A stretch of DNA of 64,000 nt from ZC4RG20 sp036381515 (GTDB lineage Bacteria > Pseudomonadota > Gammaproteobacteria > Steroidobacterales > Rariloculaceae), in contig DASVCR010000096.1 of the NCBI GenBank assembly GCA_036381515.1, positions 20,762 to 84,761 on the forward strand, given 5' to 3'. How positions within the stretch are numbered: the first letter of the stretch is position 1; the number at the start of each line of letters is the position of its first letter. The position numbers were made by a program, and so were the translations under genes. Below are positions 44,177-52,970 of this stretch, in pieces. The notes beneath the pieces were generated by a model that was not told the DNA's origin, did not search any database, and saw only the letters and a program-made list of their open reading frames with translations.

Positions 44177-45144
44177 TGTCCACCCTTTTCACGTGGCTCG
44201 CCCGCTTCGGCGTGGCGCTCGCATTGATCGTCGTCACGGTCGGCGCCTGGGTCCGCCTGACGGACGCGGGGCTCGGTTGTCCCGACTGGCCCGGCTGCTA
44301 CGGGCGGCTCTTCGTCAGCGAGCAGCTCGCGCTCGACGCCGGCGTCGAGGAGCGCTTCGGGCGGCCGCTCGAAGCGGGCAAGGCCTGGCGCGAGATGTTC
44401 CACCGCTATCTCGCGAGCACGCTCGGGCTCGTCTGCGTCGCGCTCGCCGTGACCGCGTTGCGGAACAGGAGGGATCCGGCGCAGCCGCGCATCGTGCCGC
44501 TCCTGCTCGTCGGGCTCGTGATCTTCCAGGGCCTGCTCGGCATGTGGACGGTCACGCTGCTGCTGAAGCCGATCGTCGTCGTCGGGCACCTGCTCGGCGG
44601 GTTCGCGACGCTGTCGCTCCTCTTCGTGCTCGCGCGACGGCCGGCGCCGATCGCCGCCGGACGCGGGCTCAAGGCGCTCGCGGTCGCTGCGGCCGCCGCG
44701 CTCGTGCTGCAGATCGCGCTCGGCGGCTGGACCAGCGCGAACTACGCCGCGCTCGCGTGCCCCGACTTCCCGACGTGCCAGACGCAGTGGTGGCCCGAGA
44801 TCGCGGACTTCGACGAGGCCTTCGTGCTGTGGCGCGGCATCGGCATCGACTACGAGGGCGGCGTGCTCGATCACCCGGCGCGCGTCGCGGTCCACTTCAC
44901 TCATCGGCTCGGCGCGATCGTCGCAGCCGTGCTGCTGATCGCGCTCGCGGCGGCATTGCTGCGGCGGCCGGCCGCACGCGTCGCCGGGGCGGCCGTGCTC
45001 GCAGCGCTGGCCGTGCAACTCACGCTCGGGGCGAGTATCGTGTTGCTCGGTGTGCCTCTGCCGGTCGCCGTCGCCCACAACGGGGGCGCCGCCGTGCTGT
45101 TGCTTACGATCGTCAATGCTCACCAAAGACTATTCGGACACTGA
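44176..45144 (+). CDS. ctaA: Heme A synthase
   Basis: Oxidises the C8 methyl of heme O to the formyl group of heme A. The 322-residue membrane protein has eight helices in two four-helix halves. Heme-ligand histidines lie in MFHRYLAST, VVGHLLGG, VHFTHRLG and VAHNGGAA. Paired cysteine motifs CPDWPGC and CPDFPTC lie in periplasmic loops. The start shares one base with the preceding stop (TGATG). Confidence 0.95.
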   Translation: MSTLFTWLARFGVALALIVVTVGAWVRLTDAGLGCPDWPGCYGRLFVSEQLALDAGVEERFGRPLEAGKAWREMFHRYLASTLGLVCVALAVTALRNRRDPAQPRIVPLLLVGLVIFQGLLGMWTVTLLLKPIVVVGHLLGGFATLSLLFVLARRPAPIAAGRGLKALAVAAAAALVLQIALGGWTSANYAALACPDFPTCQTQWWPEIADFDEAFVLWRGIGIDYEGGVLDHPARVAVHFTHRLGAIVAAVLLIALAAALLRRPAARVAGAAVLAALAVQLTLGASIVLLGVPLPVAVAHNGGAAVLLLTIVNAHQRLFGH

Positions 45145-46030
45145 CGCGGCTCCCGCGGCCACGTGGCGGGACTACTACGCGCTGACGAAGCCGGGCGTCG
45201 TGCAGCTCCTGGTCTTCACGGCGATCGTAGGCATGTTCCTGGCGACGCCCGGCATGGTGCCGTGGGATACGCTCGTGTTCGCGAGCCTCGGCATCGCGCT
45301 CGCGTCGGCGTCGGCCGCGGCGATCAACCACGTGCTCGACCAGCGCATCGATGCGAGGATGGCGCGCACGCGCATGCGTCCGCTGCCGTCGGGCCGGATC
45401 GGCGAGCGCGACGCGCTGACGTTCGCGCTCGGGCTCGGGCTCGCCGGGCTCGGGATCCTCGTGCTGTTCGTCAACGCGCTGACGGCCGCGCTGACGTTCC
45501 TGTCGCTGATCGGCTACGCGGTGATCTACACGGCGTATCTCAAGCGCGCGACGCCGCAGAATATCGTGATCGGCGGGGCCGCGGGCGCTGCGCCGCCGGT
45601 GCTCGGCTGGGCCGCCGTGACGAACGAGGTCGGCGGTCATGCGCTGCTTCTGTTCCTGATCATCTTCACGTGGACGCCGCCGCATTTCTGGGCCCTCGCG
45701 ATCGCACGGCGGCGCGACTACGAGCGGGCCGACATCCCGATGTTTCCCGTCGCGTACGGCGAGGAGATGACGAAGTCGTTCGTGATCTATTACACGATCC
45801 TGCTCGTCGTCGTGACGCTCTTGCCGTACCTGACCGGGATGAGCGGCGTGCTGTACCTGCTCGGCGCGCTCGCGCTCGGCGCGGGGTTCCTGGGCTACGC
45901 GCTCAGGCTGAAGCTTGCGCCGCGCCAGGATACGGCGATGAAGACGTTCGCCTATTCGATCACGTATCTAATGGCGCTCTTCAGCTTCCTGCTCGTCGAT
46001 CACTACATTCCGCTGTTCTGGCCGGAATGA
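45116..46030 (+). CDS. ctaB: Protoheme IX farnesyltransferase (heme O synthase)
   Basis: UbiA-superfamily enzyme attaching a farnesyl group to heme B, feeding CtaA. The 304-residue protein has ALTKPGVVQLLVFTAIVGM, the first Asp motif NHVLDQRIDARMARTRMRPLPSG, YTAYLKRATPQNIVIGG and the second motif RRRDYERADIPMFPV. The ATG at 45116 (MLTKDYSDTD) overlaps the end of ctaA by 29 bases. The open frame extends 22 codons further into ctaA without homology. Confidence 0.95.
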   Translation: MLTKDYSDTDAAPAATWRDYYALTKPGVVQLLVFTAIVGMFLATPGMVPWDTLVFASLGIALASASAAAINHVLDQRIDARMARTRMRPLPSGRIGERDALTFALGLGLAGLGILVLFVNALTAALTFLSLIGYAVIYTAYLKRATPQNIVIGGAAGAAPPVLGWAAVTNEVGGHALLLFLIIFTWTPPHFWALAIARRRDYERADIPMFPVAYGEEMTKSFVIYYTILLVVVTLLPYLTGMSGVLYLLGALALGAGFLGYALRLKLAPRQDTAMKTFAYSITYLMALFSFLLVDHYIPLFWPE

Positions 46031-46076
46031 TTTGGGCGCGCCGCGACTACCGCGGGCGGTCCGCCGATCGGTCGCG

Positions 46077-48242
46077 ATGGACATCACGGACATCCTCGAT
46101 CCGCTGAACGACGCGCAGCGCGAGGCGGTCACCGTAGGCAGAGAGCCGACGCTCGTCCTCGCCGGCGCGGGCAGCGGCAAAACGCGCGTGCTCGTGCATC
46201 GGATCGCGTGGCTCGTCCGCGTCGAGGGCTACGCGCCGCAGCACGTGCTCGCGGTCACGTTCACGAACAAGGCCGCGAACGAGATGCGCCAGCGGATCGA
46301 GGCGCTGCTCGGCTACCCGACACGCAACCTTTGGATCGGCACGTTCCACGGCCTCGCGCACCGGCTTCTGCGGATCCACGCGAAGGAGGCGGGGCTGCCG
46401 GAGGCGTTTCAGATCATGGATTCGGACGATCAGCTCCGCCTGATCCGCCGAATGCTGAAGTCGCTCGGGCTCGACGAGCACGAGTGGGCGCCGCGAGACG
46501 TGCAGTGGTTCATCAACGCGCAGAAGGACGAGGGGCTGCGTCCGAGCGACGTTCGGGACGACGGCAACGCGGGCCGTCGCCGCATGATCGAGCTCTACTC
46601 CCGCTACGAGACGCTCTGCCGCGACTCGGGGCTCGTCGATTTCGGCGAGCTGCTGCTGCGCAGCCTCGAGCTGCTGCGCGACCGCCGCGACCTGCTCGAG
46701 CATTACCGCGCGCGCTTCAGGCAGCTCCTCGTCGACGAGTTCCAGGATACGAACGCGATCCAGTACCGGTGGCTGCGCCTGCTCGCGGGCGACGTCGTCG
46801 TGCCGTTCGTCGTCGGCGACGACGACCAGTCGATCTACCGCTGGCGCGGCGCGAGGGTCGAGCACTTGAGGCACTTCCAGCGTGACTTCCCGGGCACGCG
46901 GATCGTCCGCCTCGAGCAGAACTACCGCTCGACGGCGACGATCCTGAACGCGGCGAACGCGGTGATCGCGAACAACGCGGGCCGGCTCGGCAAGAACCTG
47001 TGGACCGCCGGCGCCGCCGGCGAGCCGATCAAGCTGTATGCCGCGTTCAACGAGCGCGACGAGGCCGAGTTCGTCGTGAACCGAATCCAGGACGCGATCG
47101 CGGCAGGCGAGCGGCGCCGCGACATCGCCGTGCTCTATCGGTCGAACGCGCAGTCGCGCGTGTTCGAGGAGGCGCTGCTCGCGGCGGGCATCCCGTATCG
47201 CGTCTACGGCGGCATCCGCTTCTTCGAGCGGGCCGAGATCAAGGACGCGCTCGCGTATCTGCGGCTCCTCACGAACCGCGACGACGATCCGTCGTTCGAG
47301 CGCGTCGTGAACACGCCGCCCCGCGGCATCGGCTCCCGGACGCTCGACGCCGTCCGCGACGAGGCCCGTGCGGCCGGGACGAGCATGTGGCGCGCCGCGG
47401 CCGCGGTGATCGCCGAGGACGTGCTGCCGAAACGCTCGAGCCGCGCGCTCTGGGATTTCCTGAAGCTGATCGACCGCCTCGACACGGAGACCCGCGGCCT
47501 GCCGCTGCACGAGCTCGTCGCCGGCGTCCTCGACGAGAGCGGCCTGATCGCGCATCACGGCAAGGAGCCGCACGGCGGCGGCGACGCGCGCGTCGAGAAC
47601 CTCGAGGAGCTCGTGAACGCCGCGCGCGACGTGCTCGTCGATCCCGAGTCCGGGATGCCGCCGCTCGTCGAGTTCCTCGCGTACGCCGCGCTCGAGTCGG
47701 GCGACGTGCAGGCGGGCCCGTACGAGGACGCCGTGCAGCTGATGACGATGCACTCGGCGAAGGGGCTCGAGTTCGAGTGGCTCTTCATGTGCGGCATGGA
47801 GGACGGGCTCTTCCCGCACCAGCGCTCGCTGAACGATCCCGAGGGGCTCGAGGAGGAGCGGCGGCTCTGCTACGTCGGCATCACGCGCGCGAAGCGGCGC
47901 CTGTTCCTCACGTATGCCGAGCAGCGCCGCCTGCACGGCCAGGAAAGCTACTCGGTGCCGTCGCGGTTCCTGCGCGAGATCCCCGCGGAGCTGCTCGAGG
48001 AGGTGCGGCCGACGATGGCCGTCTCGCGCCCGGTCTTCCAGCGCACGGCACGCGCGTACGCCGACGCCCATCAGCCGCCCGGAGGGATCCGGCTCGGGCA
48101 GCGCGTGCGGCACGGCAAGTTCGGCGAGGGCGTCGTGCTGAACTCCGAGGGCAGCGGCGCGCACGCACGGGTGCAGGTGAACTTCGAGCAGAGCGGCACG
48201 AAGTGGCTCGTCGTCGCGTACGCGAACCTCGAGCTGATGTGA
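46077..48242 (+). CDS. uvrD: DNA helicase II
   Basis: 3'-5' superfamily 1A helicase in nucleotide excision and mismatch repair. From the ATG at 46077 (MDITDILDPLNDAQREAV) it is 721 residues. Walker A is AGAGSGKT (29-36); the Walker B/helicase II motif is LLVDEFQDTN; QSIYRWRGA, VRLEQNYRST and TMHSAKGLEFEWLF follow. The C-terminal LGQRVRHGKFGEGVVLNSEG...KWLVVAYANLELM is the UvrD-specific Tudor-like domain, ruling out Rep. An upstream ATG at 46032 would add 15 residues without homology. Confidence 0.95.
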   Translation: MDITDILDPLNDAQREAVTVGREPTLVLAGAGSGKTRVLVHRIAWLVRVEGYAPQHVLAVTFTNKAANEMRQRIEALLGYPTRNLWIGTFHGLAHRLLRIHAKEAGLPEAFQIMDSDDQLRLIRRMLKSLGLDEHEWAPRDVQWFINAQKDEGLRPSDVRDDGNAGRRRMIELYSRYETLCRDSGLVDFGELLLRSLELLRDRRDLLEHYRARFRQLLVDEFQDTNAIQYRWLRLLAGDVVVPFVVGDDDQSIYRWRGARVEHLRHFQRDFPGTRIVRLEQNYRSTATILNAANAVIANNAGRLGKNLWTAGAAGEPIKLYAAFNERDEAEFVVNRIQDAIAAGERRRDIAVLYRSNAQSRVFEEALLAAGIPYRVYGGIRFFERAEIKDALAYLRLLTNRDDDPSFERVVNTPPRGIGSRTLDAVRDEARAAGTSMWRAAAAVIAEDVLPKRSSRALWDFLKLIDRLDTETRGLPLHELVAGVLDESGLIAHHGKEPHGGGDARVENLEELVNAARDVLVDPESGMPPLVEFLAYAALESGDVQAGPYEDAVQLMTMHSAKGLEFEWLFMCGMEDGLFPHQRSLNDPEGLEEERRLCYVGITRAKRRLFLTYAEQRRLHGQESYSVPSRFLREIPAELLEEVRPTMAVSRPVFQRTARAYADAHQPPGGIRLGQRVRHGKFGEGVVLNSEGSGAHARVQVNFEQSGTKWLVVAYANLELM

Positions 48243-48244
48243 AT

Positions 48245-48300
48245 GAAATTGGGGTCAGAGCCCGATTTTCGCCGCGAATCGGGGGCGGAGCCCGATCGAC
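48245..48300. repeat. GGGGTCAGAGCCCG-type intergenic repeat (second locus)
   Basis: Immediately after the uvrD stop, AAATTGGGGTCAGAGCCCG and a degenerate unit CGAATCGGGGGCGGAGCCCG occur in tandem, with TTTTCGCCGCG between them. The core matches the cluster at 8816-9069, showing a dispersed family located at gene 3' ends. Confidence 0.75.
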
Positions 48301-48330
48301 AGTGCCTTTGATCGTGAGGGTCCGACCGCG

Positions 48331-49701
48331 ATGAACATCCTGATACTCGGCGCCGGGCAGGTCGGCACGACGGTCGCATACAGCCTCGCCCGCGAGGAGG
48401 CGAACGAGGTCACGATCGTCGACCGCAATCCGGAGGTCCTGCGCGAACTGCAGGACCGGCTCGACGTGCGCACCGTCGTCGGCAACGCCGCGTATCCGGA
48501 CGTGCTCGAGCGCGCGGGAGCGAGGGACGCGGACATGATCATCGCGCTGACCGACAGCGACGAGATCAACATGATCGCGTGCCAGGTCGCGTACACGCTG
48601 TTCCGCACGCCGACGAAGATCGCGCGCATCCGCGCCGGCGAGTACATGCGGCACTCGCAGCTCTTCGGCACGGACTGCCTTGCGGTCGACGTCTGCGTGA
48701 GCCCGGAGGCGCTCGTCACGGAGTACATCGAGCAGCTCATTCACTACCCGGGCGCGCTGCAGGTGCTCGAGTTCGCGGACGGCCGCGTCCGCCTCGTCGC
48801 GACCAAGGCGCACCGCGGCGGCGCGCTCGTCGGCCGGCCCCTGCGCGAGCTGCCGCAGCACGTGCCGAACGTCGAGAGCCGCGTCGTCGCGATCTACCGC
48901 GACGGGCACGGCATCATCCCCGACGGGGACACGGTCGTCGAGGACGGCGACGAGGTCTTCTTCATCGCGGCGCGGAAGGACGTCCGCCGCGTGCTGCGCG
49001 AGATGCGCAAGCTCGACGAGCCGGTGCGCCGCGTCGTCATTGCGGGCGGCGGCAACATCGGCCTGCGCCTCGCGACGGCGCTCGAGGCGACGAACAACGT
49101 CAAGGTCATCGAGAAGGGCTGGGAGCGGGCGCGCGACATCTCGAAGCTGCTGAACAAGGCGATCGTGCTGCACGGCGACGCGGCCGACGAGGAGCTCCTG
49201 CTCGAGGAGAACATCGACAGCGCGGACGTCTTCGTCGCCGTGACGAACGCGGAGGAGGCGAACATCCTGTCGGCGATGCTCGCGAAGCGGCTCGGCGCGC
49301 ACAAGGTCATGGCGCTGATCAACAAGCCGGCGTACGCCGAGCTCGTCGAGTCCGGCACGATCGACATCGCGATCTCGCCGCAGCAGATCACGCTCGGGAC
49401 CGTGCTCGCGCACGTGCGCCGCGGCGACGTCGTGAAGGTGCACTCGCTGCGCCGCGGCGCGGCCGAGGCGATCGAGGCCGTCGCGCACGGCCCGTCGAGC
49501 GAGTCGAGGGTCGTCGGCCGCGCGATCGGCGAGATTCGCCTGCCGCGCGGCGCGACGATCAGCGCGATCGTGCGCGGAGAGCAGCTCCTGATCGCGCACC
49601 ACGACACGGTGATCGAGGCGGACGACCATGTCATCCTGTTCATGGCCGACCGGCGGCAGATCGACGAGGTCGAGCGCCTGTTCGAGGTCGGCGCGACATG
49701 A
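48331..49701 (+). CDS. trkA: Trk potassium uptake regulator TrkA
   Basis: Cytoplasmic NAD(H)/ATP-binding gating ring of the Trk K+ transporter. The 456-residue protein is a tandem duplication. The first RCK-N domain has GAGQVG (7-12), and the second begins VVIAGGGNIGLRLATALE near residue 230. Each is followed by a TrkA-C domain (RPLRELPQHVPNVESRVVAIYRDG and RAIGEIRLPRGATISAIVRGE). The channel subunit (TrkH/TrkG) is not in this window. Confidence 0.95.
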   Translation: MNILILGAGQVGTTVAYSLAREEANEVTIVDRNPEVLRELQDRLDVRTVVGNAAYPDVLERAGARDADMIIALTDSDEINMIACQVAYTLFRTPTKIARIRAGEYMRHSQLFGTDCLAVDVCVSPEALVTEYIEQLIHYPGALQVLEFADGRVRLVATKAHRGGALVGRPLRELPQHVPNVESRVVAIYRDGHGIIPDGDTVVEDGDEVFFIAARKDVRRVLREMRKLDEPVRRVVIAGGGNIGLRLATALEATNNVKVIEKGWERARDISKLLNKAIVLHGDAADEELLLEENIDSADVFVAVTNAEEANILSAMLAKRLGAHKVMALINKPAYAELVESGTIDIAISPQQITLGTVLAHVRRGDVVKVHSLRRGAAEAIEAVAHGPSSESRVVGRAIGEIRLPRGATISAIVRGEQLLIAHHDTVIEADDHVILFMADRRQIDEVERLFEVGAT

Positions 49702-49726
49702 TCGCCGGAGCGCGCGGAGGCCGCCG

Positions 49727-50071
49727 ATGGGCATGATCGAGAACCTCGAGGCGCTGATCGCGAGCGGCCGGGACGGCGCCGCGGTGCGCTTCGCGCTCGC
49801 GTCGCGCTACGCGGCCGAAGGGCAGCTCGATCGCGCCGTCGAGCATGCGCAGGTTGCCGTGACCCAGGACCCCGATTATTCTGCCGCCTGGAAGCTGCTC
49901 GGCCGGGTTCTCGCGGATTCGGGCCGAGCGGGGGAGGCCGCGGAGGCCTATCGCCGCGGCATCGACGTCGCGGAGCGCCGCGGCGATCAGCAGGCCGCGA
50001 AGGAGATGCGGGTGTTCCTGAAGAGGGTCGTCCGCGCATCCGGCGGCCCAGGATCGGACAAGAACAACTAG
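49727..50071 (+). CDS. Small TPR-repeat protein
   Basis: A 114-residue protein with two to three tetratricopeptide-like helical hairpins (RFALASRYAAEGQLDRAVEHAQVAVTQDPDYSAAWKLLGRVLADSGRAGEAAEAYRRGIDVAERRGDQQAAKEM). It has no signal peptide and is likely a cytoplasmic interaction module. The ATG at 49727 follows GGAGG at a 6-base distance; MIENLEAL at 49733 is an alternative. It sits between trkA and the TRAP genes; short TPR proteins of this kind are common in gammaproteobacteria. Confidence 0.8.
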   Translation: MGMIENLEALIASGRDGAAVRFALASRYAAEGQLDRAVEHAQVAVTQDPDYSAAWKLLGRVLADSGRAGEAAEAYRRGIDVAERRGDQQAAKEMRVFLKRVVRASGGPGSDKNN

Positions 50072-50122
50072 GGGAACCGTGTCTCGTTTCGTCCGCTTCC
50101 GCTCGTCGAGCGGCGATTCCGC

Positions 50123-50749
50123 GTGCCCGCCGGCACAGGCCGGTTCCGCTTCATTTCGACCGCTGCGTTCTCACCTGTTCCGTTGAGCGACGAGACGGCC
50201 GACAAGCTCCGCGGGCTGAGCCGGGCTCTGCAGCGGATCAGCGAGGCGACCGGCACCGCGATCGCCTGGCTGACGCTGCCGATGGTGGCCGGCACGTTCG
50301 TGATCGTCGTGCTGCGCTACGCGTTCGACGTCGGCTACATCTGGATGCAGGAGGGCGTCGTCTGGCTGCACGCGGCCGTGTTCATGCTGGCCGCGGCCTA
50401 CACGTTGAGGCACGACGCGCACGTCCGGGTCGACATCTTCTACCGCGGGATGAGGCCGCAGCGCCGCGCGCTCGTCGACGTGCTCGGCATCGCGCTGTTC
50501 CTGCTGCCGATGTCCGTGTTCATCCTGTCGTCGAGCTGGGACTACGTCGCCGTGTCCTGGCAGATCCGAGAAGGCTCTCGGGAGGCGGGCGGCCTGCCGT
50601 ATCCGTTCATGCCGCTCCTGAAGAGCACGATCCCGGCGACGTCCGTGCTGCTCGTGATCGAAGGCGTGGCGGAGCTGACGCAGCGCGTGCTCGTGCTGCT
50701 CGGCAAGGCGGAGGCACCGGCGCCCGGCGGCGAGCCGGTGGAAATCTGA
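50123..50749 (+). CDS. TRAP transporter small membrane subunit (DctQ type)
   Basis: A roughly 208-residue four-helix membrane protein. The family signature is visible in the second to third helices: YAFDVGYIWMQEGVVWLHAAVFMLAAAYTLRHDAHVRVDIFYRGM. It pairs with the large subunit encoded 1 base downstream. The GTG start at 50123 is uncertain; a TTG at 50183 (LSDETADKLRGLSRALQ) is equally plausible and closer to family N-termini. The substrate is unknown. Confidence 0.85.
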   Translation: MPAGTGRFRFISTAAFSPVPLSDETADKLRGLSRALQRISEATGTAIAWLTLPMVAGTFVIVVLRYAFDVGYIWMQEGVVWLHAAVFMLAAAYTLRHDAHVRVDIFYRGMRPQRRALVDVLGIALFLLPMSVFILSSSWDYVAVSWQIREGSREAGGLPYPFMPLLKSTIPATSVLLVIEGVAELTQRVLVLLGKAEAPAPGGEPVEI

Positions 50750-50750
50750 C

Positions 50751-52121
50751 ATGGAGTGGGTCGCGCTCTTGATGTTCGCGGCGGTCGTGGCCGTGCTGAT
50801 GGCGGGCTATCCGGTCGCGTTCTCGCTCGGCGGCGTCGCACTCCTCTTCGCATGGATCGGCATCGCCACCGGCGGCTTCGATTCGGCGTTCCTCGGGACG
50901 ACCCCGAATCGGCTCTTCGGGATCATGAGCAACGAGACGCTCCTCGCGGTGCCGCTCTTCGTGTTCATGGGCGTCACGCTCGAGCGTGCGCGGCTCGCGG
51001 AGAGTTTGCTCGACAATCTCGGTGCGCTGTTCGGCAAGATGCGCGGCGGGCTCGGGATCTCGGTCACGCTCGTCGGCATGCTGCTCGCCGCGAGCACCGG
51101 CATCGTCGGGGCGACCGTCGTCACGATGGGCCTCTTGTCGCTGCCGACGATGCTGCGGCGCGGCTACGACCCGCGCGTCGCGACGGGCACGATCTGCGCG
51201 GCCGGCACGCTCGGGCAGATCATCCCGCCGTCGATCGTCCTCGTGCTGCTCGGTGACGTGATGTCGTCGGCGTACAGCCAGGCGCAGCTCTCGCAGGGCG
51301 TGTTCGCTCCGGACACCGTGTCCGTCGGCGATCTCTTCGTCGGCGCGCTGCTGCCGGGGCTGCTGCTCGTCGGGCTGTACATGGCGTACATCATCGCCGT
51401 CGCGATCGTGCGTCCGGCCGCGATGCCTGCGCATCAGCAGGACGGCCCGCGCCCGAGCGTGGTGTCCCTCGTGCTCGCGCTTCTGCCCCCGCTCGCGCTG
51501 ATCGTCGCCGTGCTCGGCTCGATCATCGGCGGATTCGCGACGCCGACGGAGGCGGCGGGCGTCGGCGCGGTCGGCTCCGTCGTCCTCGCGCTGCTGAAGC
51601 GCGAGCTGCCGATGTCGCGCCTGATCGAGGTCATGCGGACCACGACCAGGATCAGCAGCATGGTCTTCCTGATCCTCGTCGGCGCATCGCTGTTCTCTCT
51701 CGTGTTCCGCGGCTACGGCGGGGACGAGCTCGTCCGGGAGATGCTGATGCACCTTCCGGGCGGCGCGGTGGGCGCGCTGCTGATCGTGATGCTGCTGATG
51801 TTTCTGCTCGGCTTCGTGCTCGACTTCATCGAGATCACGTTCGTCGTCGTGCCGATCGTCGGACCGATCCTGCTCGCGATGGGCCTCGATCCGGTGTGGC
51901 TCGGCGTCATGATGGCCGTGAATCTGCAGACGTCGTTCCTGACGCCGCCGTTCGGGTTCTCGCTGTTCTATCTGCGCGGCGTCGCGCCCGAGTCGCTCGC
52001 GACGAGCGACATCTACCGCGGCGCGATTCCGTTCGTCGCGCTGCAGCTCGTCGGGCTCGCGCTCGTCGCGGCGTTCCCCGCGCTCGCGACGTGGCTCCCG
52101 AAGGTCGTGTACGGCGGCTGA
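50751..52121 (+). CDS. TRAP transporter large membrane subunit (DctM type)
   Basis: A 456-residue permease with about 12 helices that drives Na+-coupled uptake of a ligand delivered by a periplasmic DctP protein. DctM signatures are MSNETLLAVPLFVFMGVTLERA, ISVTLVGMLLAASTGIVGATVVTMGLLSLPTMLRRGYDP, GTICAAGTLGQIIPPSIVLVLLGDVM and EITFVVVPIVGPILLAMGLDPVWLG. No dctP-like binding-protein gene is adjacent on either side, so the complete transporter needs a partner encoded elsewhere. Confidence 0.93.
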   Translation: MEWVALLMFAAVVAVLMAGYPVAFSLGGVALLFAWIGIATGGFDSAFLGTTPNRLFGIMSNETLLAVPLFVFMGVTLERARLAESLLDNLGALFGKMRGGLGISVTLVGMLLAASTGIVGATVVTMGLLSLPTMLRRGYDPRVATGTICAAGTLGQIIPPSIVLVLLGDVMSSAYSQAQLSQGVFAPDTVSVGDLFVGALLPGLLLVGLYMAYIIAVAIVRPAAMPAHQQDGPRPSVVSLVLALLPPLALIVAVLGSIIGGFATPTEAAGVGAVGSVVLALLKRELPMSRLIEVMRTTTRISSMVFLILVGASLFSLVFRGYGGDELVREMLMHLPGGAVGALLIVMLLMFLLGFVLDFIEITFVVVPIVGPILLAMGLDPVWLGVMMAVNLQTSFLTPPFGFSLFYLRGVAPESLATSDIYRGAIPFVALQLVGLALVAAFPALATWLPKVVYGG

Positions 52122-52170
52122 GCCGAGGGTCGTGCCGGATCGCGCCGGCGGCCTGCCGCGCTCGATCCCG

Positions 52171-52497
52171 CTAGTGCTCCGCCGAGATGCGGAGGCGCTC
52201 GACGCCGCTCCCCGGCAGCACCCCGGGCTCGATATCGGCCAGGTGGTCGAGTGCGAGCTCCACGCCCACACGATCGCGCGTCTGCAAGCCGCCGTAGAGC
52301 TGCCAGCCGAGCGGCGTGGCGCCGTACGCGATGCCGCCGTGGTCGCTTTCGAAATCGGCAACGGCGAGTCCGGCGCCCACGTACGGCCTGCTCCGGGTCG
52401 AGTCTTCGGCCGATGCCGCTTCCGGGACGAGCAGCGCCAGGATCGCCGCGGCGGCCGCGCGCGCTGCGCGTTCCGTTGATAGCCGACGGCGTGCCAT
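52171..52497 (-). CDS. Truncated outer-membrane beta-barrel-like protein
   Basis: A 108-residue product with a signal peptide (AARAAAAAILALLVPEAASAED). It is followed by only the opening of a small barrel domain: RPYVGAGLAVADFESDHGGIAYGATPLGWQLYGGLQTRDRVGVELALDHLADI. OmpA-like or OmpW-like surface proteins of this type normally continue for another 90 or more residues, so this looks like a 3'-truncated remnant ending at the TAG. It starts just after the DUF4397 fragment on the same strand. Confidence 0.5.
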   Translation of the reverse strand: MARRRLSTERAARAAAAAILALLVPEAASAEDSTRSRPYVGAGLAVADFESDHGGIAYGATPLGWQLYGGLQTRDRVGVELALDHLADIEPGVLPGSGVERLRISAEH

Positions 52498-52498
52498 C

Positions 52499-52798
52499 TC
52501 AATTCGCGAAGTCGTCGAGCAGCAGCGCGTCGACCGAAGTGAGGTTGCCGGTGTCCGTCGCGATGATCGTATAGATTCCGCTGCCGGCGAGATCCACCGT
52601 CTGCGGGCCGAAGACGACGTCATCGGTGCCGGCTCGCGTCAACACGATGTCGTAGCGCTCGGGATCGAAATCGACCAGGCCAGTCGTGGCCGCCGCGCCG
52701 AGCTGGGCCGTCGGCGACAGCGTGTTGATGTTGCTGCCCGACCGCACGACGAAGAAGTCGAGACGGTCGGAGGCGGCGTTGATCATGCGCAGACGCGC
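52499..52798 (-). pseudogene. DUF4397 domain remnant
   Basis: The translation ARLRMINAASDRLDFFVVRSGSNINTLSPTAQLGAAATTGLVDFDPERYDIVLTRAGTD...GIYTIIATDTGNLTSVDALLLDDF matches a C-terminal DUF4397 unit. There is no signal peptide or first half upstream; the frame instead runs into the 5' region of the sigma-factor gene on the opposite strand. Intact homologues are exported proteins of 200 or more residues. An ATG at 52786 could start a 95-residue product, but I read it as a 5'-truncated pseudogene. Confidence 0.55.
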
Positions 52799-52970
52799 AT
52801 GAGTCGCAATGCGGCGAAACGGATTTGGGACGCGTATCCCGTCGAGGCGTCCGACCGAGTCCGGGGCTACGGCTATCGGCTGCTCCCCGAATGGGACCCC
52901 GGATAGCGGGCTATCCTGACCCTGCGCCGCGGCACGCGCTGACCGGGAACTTTCGCGGCCGCTCGTGCGA

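Noticed and set aside
52316..52906. A 196-codon plus-strand open frame before the sigma factor
   Set aside because: It is antisense to the DUF4397 and barrel remnants, whose translations show real protein features, while this frame is low-complexity Arg/Ala/Asp.
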